Positions 24,001-33,715 of a stretch of DNA of 64,000 nucleotides are shown here, in pieces. The stretch comes from Mytilus edulis. Taxonomy: Eukaryota; Mollusca; Bivalvia; Mytilida; Mytilidae. Made by a program: the position numbers and the translations under genes. Within the stretch, counting starts at the first letter, position 1, and each line of letters starts with the position of its first letter. The notes beneath the pieces were generated by a model. That model saw only the letters and a program-made list of their open reading frames with translations, was not told the origin of the DNA and did no database searches. The DNA is taken from the NCBI RefSeq assembly GCF_963676685.1, contig NC_092345.1, positions 45,281,838 through 45,345,837 on the forward strand. Reading direction: 5' to 3'.

Positions 24001-25636
24001 GAGGAATGTGAAAAATTAAATTGGGAAAATAAAATTGAAAAGATGAATAAATTATTTTGTTCTTGGCAAAAAAGAAATCTTACTATTTTGGGAAAAATTT
24101 TGATAATCAAAACACTAATTGTGCCCATTTTTACTTTTGTGGGATCTGCCTGCAAAGTTCCAGAGAAATATTTAAAAGAAATAGAAAAAAGTTGTTTTAA
24201 ATTTGTTTGGGATAATAAACCAGATAAAGTAAAAAGAAATTCAATTATTGGTTCATATGAAAAGGGGGGATTAGATATGATAGATATAAGGAGTTATTTC
24301 ACTGCTTTAAAAGCTATTTGGGTAAAAAGATTAGTAAATGATTGTGAAGGAGGTTGGAAAATTATACCTCAGCACTATTTTTATAATTTTGGGTCAAATT
24401 GGTTAGTGTTTCAAACAAACAGTGGGGATAAGCCAGACGAAAGCATTGAACACATCCCCGATTTTTATAAAGATATCATTAAATGTTGGAAATTAACTGG
24501 TGGAGGACTATCAAAAAAACCAGAAACATTTACAGACATAAGAAAACAAATATTATGGAACAATAAATTTATTAAATTTGAAAATAAAGCTCTATTTTTA
24601 AAAAATTGGATTAAAAGCGATCTTGTTTATGTAAATGATATCATAGATGAAAAAGGCTGTATTTCTCAAGACATCATTTTAAATAAACTAAAAAATAAAT
24701 CAAATTGGATAGCTGAAATTAATTTAGTAAAGAAATCAATACCGAAAGATTGGGTAGCAACTTTAAAATCGGAAAACTCTGTAAAAAGTATTGTTAATAT
24801 AAAAAGAAATCAATTTATAATGGAAGGTTTACCTATAAAATTAGAATCACTATCAAATAAACTTTTATATAAGTCTCTGATAAATAAAAAATTTGAACCA
24901 GCTATTGGACCTAAAATATGGCTGCGTATATTTAATATAGATGATGTGTTATATCAAAACAATTTAAATAAATTTTTATTCATATATTTAAAAGAAAATA
25001 AACTTAAAATTTTTAGATGGAAATTACTACAACATATTCTACCTACAAAGAAACTTTTATGCAGGTGGAAAATTGTAAACAATAGTTCTTGTAATTTTTG
25101 TACACAAGAAGAGGATTATGATCACTTCTTTATGCTGTGTCCGTATTTAAAACTTTTTTGGAATAAAATAGATGATGTTTTAAAGAACAGTAAAATAACA
25201 TTTAAGATAAAACTAAGACACTTGGTATTTGGATATAAAACTTCTGACGAAGAATATTTTGACTTTAACTATTTTTTAACAATTGTTGGTTTTTCAATTT
25301 ACAAATCCTATTACATATCTGATCAAAAGACAAAAAATGTCAATGTTTTCTCAATTTTTCTCAATGAGTTCAATAGAAGAGTATGTCTACATACAAAAAG
25401 TAATTTCTTATCAACTATTAGAAAACATATGAATAGTCATACTAAGTGATATTATTTAATATATATTTGCTATACAAATGTTATATGTATTTTACAACTT
25501 TTCACTACCCTGAGTGATTAGTGGATTGTAACAGGGAACATCAGGAGGAGCTTGGACTCTTGAAGGATATTGTAACAAGCCAATATTTGAAATAAATATT
25601 TAATTATGTTGTTAAAAAAAAAAAAAAAAAAAAAAA
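21064..25636 (+). mobile_element. Tx1/L1-like LINE with intact ORF2 and poly(A)
   Basis: Non-LTR retrotransposon. The 3' end is clear: a 3' UTR of about 160 bases after the ORF2 stop, then an A run at about 25613-25636. The 5' end is uncertain. ATATATAAA occurs both after the tail and near 21054-21062 and could be a target duplication, but the match is short and AT-rich. No convincing ORF1 is seen upstream. Confidence 0.7.
21637..25449 (+). CDS. LINE ORF2: endonuclease-reverse transcriptase, uninterrupted
   Basis: A 1270-residue ORF2 protein with all expected blocks in order. The apurinic-type endonuclease spans residues about 14-250: LNVNG (18-22), FLQETH with Glu48, GGDFND with Asp152 and Asn154, SRIDMIL, and STDHQ with Asp241 and His242. 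The RT spans about 470-750: KSPGLDG (482), FVDFSKAFD with Asp611, GIRQGCPLSA and LADDTTLF with Asp717/Asp718. A C-terminal zinc-type CxxC-x7-H-x4-C lies at 1152-1168. Start ATG 21637; a second Met at 21655 is an equally good start. All catalytic positions are kept and there is no stop, so the insertion is probably young. Clade by eye: L1/Tx1. Confidence 0.92.
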   Translation: MKLYLEMASKFLINLSSLNVNGTKNKAKRDRVIEWIKCQNSSICFLQETHFDEKIETEIRNNSEYDIFCSHGTTSSRGVAILIKKSLNYKLINKHNDVDGRLVLLNVEIDESVFTLMCIYAPNCKSNRNVFFKKVNNILKEQGIGITIMGGDFNDTMKGIDRKNTSSEVKNTQSVNSLKSLIKINNLTDIWRYSNKNKQQYTWRRKDKSQASRIDMILIGSDFIPLVECCKIKPAVIDSTDHQSVFMRFRTGASEKGRGYWKINNSILEDNDYIKLVDKELESCFKGNRNLQNLGLAWDIFKIKVRETTIAYCKSKAKRTRENLRTLEKKLEIKLKIRDEQESENNFVDKDIEELENNITKIYEQKAKGAQIRSREKWVEFGEKNNSYFLGLEKQRQVKKSINKLKAENDEILTDQSDILSNIKEYYKKLYSTHSPDKTSSDKYIFETKLERKMDENDKSLCDGDITVEECSDAIYKMKLNKSPGLDGLTVEFYRKFWDKLKFIVVNILNSGYKDQTLTYSQRTSVLTLLFKKGDPLSLNNYRPISLLNIDMKLLSYALAQRLKKILPKLVKEDQTGYVKNRFIGFNLRQIQDIIDFTDLYKIEGAIVFVDFSKAFDSLEWNFMFSVLKHFGFNDSFIRWVKTLYSDIQTCVMNNGWISDVFKNTRGIRQGCPLSALLFVLSVEIMASRLRSNTDFKGISIKLDCKSHSIKISQLADDTTLFCCSKYDVQVAMNEIEIFGSYSGLKLNRNKTEGLWVGKLKSCKDKIEGINWSNGPVKTLGIYFGHCREECEKLNWENKIEKMNKLFCSWQKRNLTILGKILIIKTLIVPIFTFVGSACKVPEKYLKEIEKSCFKFVWDNKPDKVKRNSIIGSYEKGGLDMIDIRSYFTALKAIWVKRLVNDCEGGWKIIPQHYFYNFGSNWLVFQTNSGDKPDESIEHIPDFYKDIIKCWKLTGGGLSKKPETFTDIRKQILWNNKFIKFENKALFLKNWIKSDLVYVNDIIDEKGCISQDIILNKLKNKSNWIAEINLVKKSIPKDWVATLKSENSVKSIVNIKRNQFIMEGLPIKLESLSNKLLYKSLINKKFEPAIGPKIWLRIFNIDDVLYQNNLNKFLFIYLKENKLKIFRWKLLQHILPTKKLLCRWKIVNNSSCNFCTQEEDYDHFFMLCPYLKLFWNKIDDVLKNSKITFKIKLRHLVFGYKTSDEEYFDFNYFLTIVGFSIYKSYYISDQKTKNVNVFSIFLNEFNRRVCLHTKSNFLSTIRKHMNSHTK

Positions 25637-25689
25637 TATATAAATCAACTACTTTTGATTTTTTGAACTTTTGAATTTTTGAAACACTA

Positions 25690-25905
25690 CGGCTTTTCTA
25701 CCTCTGAAAAAGATCACCATAGCTGTATTTGGCAAAAATTTTAGGAATTTTGGTCCTCAATGCTCTTCAACAGGCCTTTTTTTTATTCGAGCGTCACTGA
25801 TCAGTCTTCTTTAAGACGAAAAGCGTGTGTAGCGTTAATCAAAAATGTCAATCCTGAAATCTATGATGAGTTTATTTACAACCACTGGGTCGATGCCACA
25901 CACTT
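25690..25905 (+). ncRNA. Repeat with hammerhead-like core, copy 4
   Basis: Begins CTTTTCTACCTCTGAAAAAG and continues with TTTGGTCCTCAATGCTCTTC. The core at 25797-25836 is mutated (CTGATCA for CTGATGA) although AGACGAAAAGCG remains. It ends CAACCACTGGGTCGATGCC, where the GPCR relic starts. Probably inactive as a ribozyme. Confidence 0.5.
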
Positions 25906-26475
25906 ACGAAAATACACAACTACTGAAAAGAATTTCATTCTTCATTGTGCAAAATCGTTTTGATTTTCATAGAAACGAAAATACAAAAAAAATCTCTCTA
26001 TAGAAAGCCTTAATGATAAATGATGAAAAATTGCGGGGAGAATAATTTGACAAACTTCACATATATATAGCACCACTCTATGTTTTAGAAGTCAGTACTT
26101 CGTTCGAATGTTAAAACGAACTAGAATTATAAATGTAAGAATATCAGTAATTGCTTTAACAACCATAACAGCAGGTGCAGAAGTGGAACTTTCCTTTTAA
26201 AATTGTAGCAATGAAAAAAATATTCATTATTGTAACAAAAAACTTATAACTGGTCCAATATAATGAATGTATATGCATCATCTTTGAAATAAGCTTTTCA
26301 ACTGAATGCTAGGATTCTGTTTGATGGACTTCTTGTTAATGTCGTAGTATTCGATTAGAGATTTGATTGTCATAGGAAAATTAGAAATTGTCCCAAAACA
26401 AAATCACTTAGTTCTTAATTGAAGGTTGTTTAAGAAGCTGGCCATATAATGGAATCAGTCCTGCAAAATAGAAAT
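25905..26475 (-). pseudogene. GPCR pseudogene, N-terminus to TM4
   Basis: A decayed relative of the receptor at 11016-12062. On the plus strand it follows 11505-12100 almost block for block: CTGAAAAGAATTYCATTC, GTGCAAAATCG, TATAGCACCAYTCTATKTTT, CAGAATATCRGYAATTGCT, ATATTCATTATTGTAACAAA, and GGCCAT at the start-codon position followed by a TCCTGCAAAATA-like stretch. Deletions and stops in all frames leave only short ORFs. Sequence beyond TM4 is absent, because the copy abuts the hammerhead-type repeat. It has the same strand as the intact gene, about 14 kb away. Confidence 0.8.
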
Positions 26476-26555
26476 AATTATATCAATATGTAGAAAATAT
26501 CAATCAATTATTAATATTCATATGAACTTATTCTTAATAATCATATGTGGAAATA

Positions 26556-26690
26556 ATAATAATAAATATTGTTTATTATAAGGCAAGGGAACGTATACGG
26601 TTATACTTGCCTTTTCCAGGTTAAACCTCTCAAAATCGCTTATTAGGTGTACAAAATGTACAAAAGCAGAATCTTTCTTAAACACTACAT
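26556..26690 (-). mobile_element. Possible LINE 3' end with ATT tail
   Basis: In the minus sense, an AAGGCAAGTATAACCG-type stretch leads into TTATAATAAACAATATT and a run of ATT triplets (plus 26556-26567). It resembles other microsatellite-tailed LINE ends, but no coding part is visible. Confidence 0.25.
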
Positions 26691-26734
26691 CTAATGCAGC
26701 TAACTAACTTAAGGGAGTTTTATTATAGGATTAA

Positions 26735-26802
26735 ACGCACTTTAATAGAGGTTATGTGTTCACTGACGAGTCTTTGTAGACAAAACGCACGTCTGGCGTA
26801 TA
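26735..26802 (+). ncRNA. Hammerhead-like repeat copy 5, left part
   Basis: The core at 26763-26800 reads CTGACGA, GTCTTTGTAGAC, AAAA and CGCACGTCTGGCGTA, recognisable but with core changes. It is cut at TATA by the DNA transposon that follows; the continuation is at 28295. Confidence 0.55.
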
Positions 26803-28294
26803 TGTAACACTCAGAAACGTGTCCTTCCCCCCAAACGTGTCCGATTCCCCAAAACGTGTCCACATTGACGTCACTGAACTGCAAAACATGTCTAGTTAAA
26901 AACATCGCCAAAGTGTGTGATTTGTATAAACGCCCAAACGTGTCCATTTCTCAACTAACCCAAAACGGTAAACTGTACCGTTAACGGGTCAAAAAAGAGG
27001 GACGAAAGATACTAGAGGGACAGTCAAACTGATAAATCGAAAATTAACTGACAACGCCATGTCCCTTTCTCTGCACATTACAATTTATATCGTGAAACAC
27101 CGGCAACTGGACAACCAACAGTCTCAAGTAAATTTGTACAGTACAAATGTAAACTGCAATTAAAAACTTGTAAACTGTGTTCTCTCTAATATGCATGAAA
27201 TACTGGCAACTGGACAATACGCAATCAACAATTTAAATATTAATTTAAACAGTATAGAACAGTGAAATCATTGAAACATGTATGTTCTCTCTAAATATGC
27301 ATGAAATACTTGCAACTGGAAATACGCCACCAACAGTCTAAAGTTAATTTATACGGCAAATGTAGAACTATTTCGCTCTAAATATGCATAGAGTACTTGC
27401 AACTGGAGAATACGCTATCAATAGTCCTGTAATCGTCAAAGTTGTGACTGAGTGCGGCAATATGAAGATAGATAGATAGTCTAGAAAGTTAATTTATACA
27501 GTACAAATTAAATTTGCAATTACGGTAATTACTAATAGCCGGCGTTTTTTCATAACATTTATATTGATAAAAAGAATCTATAAAACCAATGCAAGAAATA
27601 TTTGGCACTGGAAGGTATGTTTCTTGGTCGTGTGTCTTTTGTGATGCTGGAAACCTAAAATTTATGAAAAAACGGTTAACCAGTTTATGATTTGATGATT
27701 TGCAATACACACAAATTCAGATGGAGAACTAGTAACAAAAGTGAGAAAAAAAATGCTGCTTAACGCCCGCCATACAGTATTCGGATAAATATAAAAAGCA
27801 TCATCGGAGTTTATAAGTACAAAATAATTTACAAAGTTACCGATTAATTCAACTCTATAATTATTCAGTGTAGGTTCGCTCTAAATGAGTATGAAATACT
27901 TGCAACTGGACAATAAGTAATTTCAGTCAAAAGATAATTAACAATTACAGATTTAATTTGGAATTATGATATTCATTTAAAACTTACATTCAATTAGCTA
28001 AAGCTAATAAATAAAAACTTTGTCACCTGTGTCCCCATCATAGAATTGCCGTAAAGTTAACGTTATCAGCGATTTTATTTAGGAGTTACATGTATTAACG
28101 CTAAAGGACGTGAGACGTTCTGGCGTTAAATATTGGACACGTTTTGGCGAACAACATTTATCGGACACGTTTGGGGGTTATGCATTCGGACACGTTTGGG
28201 GAATATTGTACATTTCGGACACGTTTAGGGAGGAAAGACACGTTTGGGGGAATCGGACACGTTTGGGGGGAAGGACACGTTTGGGAGTGTTACA
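26803..28294. mobile_element. Non-autonomous DNA transposon with ACACGTTT arrays
   Basis: A 1492-bp unit bounded by TGTAACACTC and GAGTGTTACA (perfect 10-bp inverted ends) and TATA on both sides. Next to each end are clusters of AAACGTGTCC (left, about four plus degenerate copies to 26945) and GGACACGTTT (right, seven between 28134 and 28283), which could be transposase-binding repeats. The interior holds a Penelope-tail fragment near 26990 and several diverged copies of a GAAATACTTGCAACTGGA repeat. There is no transposase ORF, so it must have been moved in trans. Superfamily unknown. Confidence 0.7.
27075..27930 (+). repeat. Diverged GCAACTGGACAATA repeats
   Basis: At least five imperfect units carry a TGCATGAAATACTTGCAACT-like core (about 27090, 27190, 27298, 27384 and 27890), each followed by a short AT-rich spacer with a CAACAGTCTAAAGTTAATTT-like segment. 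Spacing is about 80-110 bp within the first four. They sit inside the DNA transposon. Confidence 0.5.
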
Positions 28295-28340
28295 TATATA
28301 CGAAATTTTAATCCTGGTATCTATGATGAGTTAATATATG
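28295..28340 (+). ncRNA. Hammerhead-like repeat copy 5, right part
   Basis: Resumes with TATATACGAAATTTTAATCC and TGGTATCTATGATGAGTTAA, exactly the downstream flank expected after the core. Removing the transposon and one TATA rejoins the repeat. Confidence 0.6.
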
Positions 28341-28794
28341 TGGTATTAGGTGGGCCGATATTTGGCTTACTAAGTTGTCAATTTGGAAAAAGCTCATTTG
28401 GCAGTTAAGAACATATGGAATATGTCGCAAGAGGGCGAAATTTAATAAGGTGTTGCCAAGTAAAGAAAGGGCAATCTATTGGAATCGTGATAGAACACAA
28501 CATTCTGTCAATTATCACAACAGCTTTGTGAAAATAATTAAAGTGTATTAAAACGGGGGCTTAAGCCTTCAGTCAAACTCTGCTAAGATGATGTTATAGC
28601 TTCTGTTACAATGGGTATTGATGAAGCTTCATAAATTGGTCAGAAATAAATATGAGTTTCAATATTTGTTATAGAATACTGAAAAAAGTTAGAAAGATTT
28701 TTTTCAATGCTTCGCTTTGAATGGTGTATATGCGTCTGATATACCTGTCGATGATATCTAGACTATCCCAGTACCGCGTGAATTATACATATAG
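28341..28794. other. No gene recognised
   Basis: Mixed sequence between two repeats. I see no ORF, exon or repeat motif that I can name. Confidence 0.35.
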
Positions 28795-28939
28795 AATAAC
28801 CATACATTGTCTCGAAATATCAATGTTATTTGTACGAGGCTTAGAAACAGGTAGAAAGCGAGGCTGTGCCGAGCATTTCTACCTGTTTCGAGCCGAGTAC
28901 AAATAACCGATTGATATTTCGAGACAATGTATGGTTATT
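28795..28939. repeat. 145-bp hairpin (fold-back element)
   Basis: The left arm 28795-28857 and right arm 28876-28939 are nearly complementary, starting AATAACCATACATTGTCTCG and ending in its complement, around a GC-rich loop of about 18 nt. A few indels interrupt the stem. Confidence 0.8.
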
Positions 28940-29737
28940 TTTTATATACTGCAACTCTTATAAGTGTTCTAAATGAAATATTTAGGGTAAAAACAATCAT
29001 TTTTTAATTTGAAGCGGACGACGTAAAATTTCCGCGAACCTGTATGTTTTATTGACGTCATAAATAAAACTCTACGGAAACTCATTGTCAACGTCATAAA
29101 CAAGGTGATATACGGTCAGTGACTGTATATCACATATGAATATACAGTCAATGCAATTTGACTGCTCAAATAGGACAGCTGCAGTATATATGTATTTATA
29201 CGCGTTAGCGCTGTCTATATGTAACGTCATGGTATCTATGTGTAAACGTCATTGTATACCAGCATTAAATCATTCATTTGTATAGACATCTTTTTCTCAC
29301 TTCATAACACAACGCATTCTACAATTATACGATCACGAGATTGGTACCGCGACCACGATAAAAGATGGATTCTAATGCAATTATTTTGTATCAATGGTTC
29401 TGATTGGATGACAGCTAGCATAAAATTCTCCATCTCCTTGTCTGTAACTAAGGAAGCCGACATTTTGAATTGCTGAATGTATTGACATGTAACTTCTACA
29501 ATATTAAGCCAAAAAACTCACTTGTTGTCTTCTTTTTATCAAATTTAATTACATTCTGAAGCGGCACGAAAGCCAGCCAACGCCCGGTGTTTATGTTTGA
29601 CGCCGGGAGCATACCTATGACGTCACCTAGTGTAGGGACCAAAGAAGTTAACATATTTTCGCGGATTTTTCTTTAATGAAGATTTTACAATAAAATAATG
29701 ATTGAAATTTAATTATGAACTTGTTTTGCATTAGAAT
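28940..29737. other. No gene recognised; a CRE-like TGACGTCA at 29620
   Basis: Moderately AT-rich with several GACGTCA-type or CGTCAT-type words (29053, 29092, 29229, 29620). No exon or ORF is supported. A short ORF at 29252-29476 has no motif. Confidence 0.3.
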
Positions 29738-29905
29738 AGAGATAACTGTATTGTATTTCAAACTCTGCGGACGTCCATCGGTAGTTTTACTGTCGCAAAT
29801 ACCCGTTTACCTGTCTCCGCTCCGCGTCGCCAGATAAACTAAATTTGCGACAGTAAAACTACCGATGGACGTCCTTAAAGCTTCAAATACAATACAGTTA
29901 TCTCT
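29738..29905. repeat. 168-bp hairpin (fold-back element)
   Basis: The left arm 29738-29800 (AGAGATAACTGTATTGTATT ... CGACAGTAAAACTACCG complement) pairs with 29843-29905. The loop of about 42 nt is GC-rich. The arms are over 85 percent complementary by eye. It overlaps the 3' end of the minus ORF that starts at 30115. Confidence 0.8.
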
Positions 29906-29997
29906 TAATTCGACGAGAATCAGGTCTATTTGAGCTTGAAATAGAGCCGCCATCGCGAAATCATCCAAGAAACTAGATGAGTTTAACACAAATTCGG

Positions 29998-30120
29998 GCA
30001 ATGTGCTTTCGAGACGCGACGGCCATACTTCCATGACGGCCCTAGGTTGTGTCGGCCATACCGTCATATCGTCCATGGGACATATCGGCCACACATTGTA
30101 AGACGTATCGTCCACACTTT
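29998..30120 (-). repeat. Left terminal inverted repeat with TATGGCCGT array
   Basis: In the minus sense it contains GGACGATACGTCTTACAA, then GGCCG words at roughly 15-25 bp spacing. An ORF starting ATGGACGATACG on the minus strand (to 29807) reads through it as W-P repeats. A matching ORF start occurs at the right end, so this reading is probably a by-product of the array. Confidence 0.55.
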
Positions 30121-32073
30121 TAATTTTTTTTTTATTGAGTTTATTACATAAAATATAATACTAAAAATAAGTATTTGTTCATAATAATAACATAAATATG
30201 ATTGTGTAGTACTTTTTTTCTGTACAGAAGATTTTATTTATTCTTGTAAGAGTTATCTTATATATTTATTTACGACAGGCGTATGAATTTTTCAGTATAG
30301 GTAGCGGGCTAATTGTAATAACAATAGAGTAAGAAGTTCCGTTAGTATTTAAAGTCGTGCGTGCACGAGAAAAGTTATCGACAAGGGTGGAGACCATCTA
30401 ACGAGTAGTGTATTTGTGTATAGGAAGATTAATCTTCAGTATAACAGTTTATGCCTTATATATAGGTAGAGTTCATATTTTAATTATGCGCTTTTCTTTT
30501 GTAGATCGTATGTTAATTGAATGAACTGATCGATGCCATTGTGTATTATTTGAATGAACTGTCTGATACCATTAGTTGGGAAAACTATTTGAGGACATTT
30601 GTCTTGTGTTTTATGTGTTTAATAAATTAAGAAGATGGTCACCGCACCTGACAGTCTCTATATGGTGTTTTTCTTTATTAATACAGAAACAATTTTACTG
30701 CAAATAATTGCGACATGGGTATTATTTTTCGTTGTTGGTATTAGGGTGTCGTTGGAAAATAAGGAGCCTAGAGTATATAAATAATTTATTTTCGGTTGAA
30801 CAGAGTGAATTGAGAAAATAATGCTTGATCATCATCGCTCGTGTTTACAACTTGTTGCGGCCATATTATGTAAGTATATTGATTATTTCTTCATTTTCAG
30901 TTGTAAACATTTTCTGAAGAATCATTTTTATTGTAATGTGATATAAAGGCATCATATTTTATATGAATTTTAAACTGTAGGAATGTTGACTGTCGCTGTC
31001 AATGACGATATATAAATCCAAGCACATGTTACAGATCTTTTTATTATATCTGTAAAAAATATATATTATTCTAAACTATAAAAATCTTCTCAATCTCAGT
31101 CTTGGTGAAATTAAAAACAGGACTCAGTGTAAAGGTTAACTCTAAGGAAGGCAATTCATCAAGTTCGAGTTATATTTGTCATGATCATCAGACACATTGT
31201 TTAATAATTCTGAATTTTTTTTCTTTCTTATAGTTTAGAGTCATTCTATTTGCTGAACATCTTTCCAAGACAGAGACTGCTGCAGAATTTTCCAATAACA
31301 TAACAAATTACTCGTAAAATCTGACAGGAATGTGCACCCGATTGGCTAATTATATGATAAAAGATGGCCAGTTTCATTTTTATCATACTGAATGTTATTT
31401 TTGCTTTGTTCATTGTGTTGAATTGTGTTGAATACTATTTGTTGACAATTTAAATGTTCTCATTTTTTTGTGCATTTGTTGATGGATAATTGTATTATGG
31501 GCAATCATACCAATATACTCTAGCATAAGAAACAAAAAGATGATATTTTTTTTTAATATATTTTATTTATTCATTCAGTCATCATGGTCATACAGATAAA
31601 CAAATAAACACCAAACATATAAACCTTCTTCATACATACAACATACACAAACCATTCATATATACATTTCGTTCATACATGTAGGACATTCATCTTATAT
31701 ACATTTTTTAAATTAACATTCTCGTACGTTTTCTCTCATATGCTCTTGTCACTCATTCATTTATTCCACTACATACACATGTCTCCCAATATTCAAACAT
31801 TTATATTCAGACTCACACATATAACCTATACTCATAAAGCACTAAAATACATAAACATGCAGTTATAAAAAGTCACAACATAAACATGCAGTTATAAAAA
31901 GTCACAACATAAACATGCAGTTATAAAAGTCACAACTGAAACAAAAGCACTAAAACATACCAAAATGCACTATATTACGATCATGAACTCATTAAAGTTA
32001 CTATTTTAACAAAGCACTAGTATACACATAATAAGCACAATCAATATGTTCATCAAGTCACTACAATGAACAC
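30121..32073. other. Interior of the candidate transposon, no firm gene
   Basis: AT-rich. A short plus-strand ATG reading frame at 30821-30869 is followed by GTAAGT and could be a small first exon, but nothing supports it further. 31570-31850 is rich in CATTCATACATA-type simple sequence. The rest shows nothing that I recognise. Confidence 0.3.
31851..31936. repeat. 29-bp tandem repeat, three units
   Basis: CATGCAGTTATAAAAAGTCA units with anchors at 31861, 31890 and 31919. It lies about 140 bp past the stop codon of the PHD/MULE gene. Confidence 0.85.
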
Positions 32074-33137
32074 TTAATCAGACTCGTAGTCGGAATCTTC
32101 AGAGTCGGACTCTGGGAGAGTCTCTGGTTGAGGAACAGGTGGTGCATACAGATGGCCTACGGAACGGAGAAAGTCGGATGTACGGATACTGTCTTCCTCG
32201 TACTGGTCCCACAGTGAAGTTAGACGACCTTGAAGCTGTTTGTATGTGTCTCGTTGGTATCGGCTGAGCTGCTGTTCACTTACAAGCTGCTGTGTGATGG
32301 ACACGGTCTTGGCTTCCTGATGGAAGGCTGGCACAATCTTGTAGAAATGGAGGTGGTTGTGGGCAGCCTTGCCATTGAAACGCCTATGCCACCCTAAAAT
32401 AAACACAATAATTAGTAAAAATTTGAATAAAAACGAAACAATTTTAATGTGTCTAGTGACATTTATAAAAACTCAAATATGATGATAGTTTAACTTTACC
32501 ATCCTAAAATAAATAAACACAATAAATAAACACAATAGATACCAAAAATTTAAATAAAAGCGAAATATGTTTTTAATGTGTAAAGTTATTTTAATTTCTC
32601 ATTGGTGCTGGTTGAAAGTTGTTGTCTCATCTTCTTATTTTTTATTGAGCCTAAACGAAACCATATGTATAAAAGTCGTGAAACAAAATATAATTGTGTA
32701 TTTTTGAACAAAAGAAAAAGTAAAGAACAAACGTCAAATATAATATTATATTATAAAAAATATTGTCAAAATATATAAATTCACATTAATATTTGTAACA
32801 TTGTTTGATAATTGACAATCACATAAACTAATTAAAGGATTAACACCTCCGTAATTTGTTTACTTTGCATTAAACAGAGACACGCGCCCAATGATTGGAT
32901 TAATATGATTTATGATCGGTCTTTTATAGGTAATCATACATTGTCATAAGTAACGGTTTGAGAACTTTGGCATAACAGCACTTATTCGGACTAATAGTCA
33001 ACCACAAAAAATGAAACATTTATGTTGAATACAATTTTTCTTCTAATAAAAAATAATAAAAAAAAGGTAAGAAATTAAACAATTCTGTCGAACCCACAAC
33101 ATTTAAAAAAATAATACAATAACGTATATATATGAAC

Positions 33138-33238
33138 CTCAACCTCCATATCTTGTGGTATGCGGACACATTCTGCACAGTGGAAGATGATGTCGACTTC
33201 TTCATTGACCATCAGGCGGTAATCAGTAATTGATATAC
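33138..33238 (-). CDS. PHD-finger exon 2 of the MULE-type gene
   Basis: Acceptor TTATTTCAG at 33239 and following; begins mid-Gly codon. It encodes ISITDYRLMVNEEVDI and the FHCAECVRIPQ Cys pair that closes the zinc finger. The donor is either before 33138 or before 33144 (GAG followed by GT in both). Confidence 0.6.
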
Positions 33239-33316
33239 CTGAAATAACAAAAAATTAAAATATAACATATATTTCTTTACAGTCAAGTAATATTAACACA
33301 CTGATAAAAAGATTAA

Positions 33317-33430
33317 AGGCCGTTGTGAGGTGACCTATAGTTGTTAATTTCTGTATCATTTGGACTCTGATGGATAGTTGTCTCATTGGGAATCATACCG
33401 CAATCATACCACATCTTCTTTTTATATCTA
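33317..33430 (+). repeat. Interspersed repeat, second copy of the 57040 family
   Basis: Contains GGTGACCTATAGTTGTTAAT and TAGTTGTCTCATTGGGAATC. It sits in the first intron of the PHD/MULE gene. Confidence 0.5.
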
Positions 33431-33615
33431 TTAATTGATACCTATTGTCCATTTATTGGACAAATGTGTAATGCAAATAACACTAATACAGATTTAATTC
33501 TTATCAGGGAAGGGTCGTAACCCAAATTAAAGTAAAACAAAATGTATCAAATATGATCGAAAGTACGAAATATGATTCAAAGGAAAAACTAAATTAATAA
33601 TAAATTTGTAAATAC

Positions 33616-33715
33616 CTGTATTGCAAAGCCTGTGTTGCCATTTATCACAATCTTCACATTGGAGAGCATGTTGTCTTGGTCGGACTTGCTGGTCACATAG
33701 CACACAAGGGTACGA

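Noticed and set aside
29807..30115. Minus-strand ORF with W-P repeats (102 codons) as a gene
   Set aside because: The W-P pattern comes from the TATGGCCGT array, and the end of the ORF lies in a hairpin. The similar right-end ORF diverges after the array.
31851..31936. 29-bp repeats as a CRISPR-like array
   Set aside because: Units abut directly without variable spacers and the genome is animal; simple tandem repeat.
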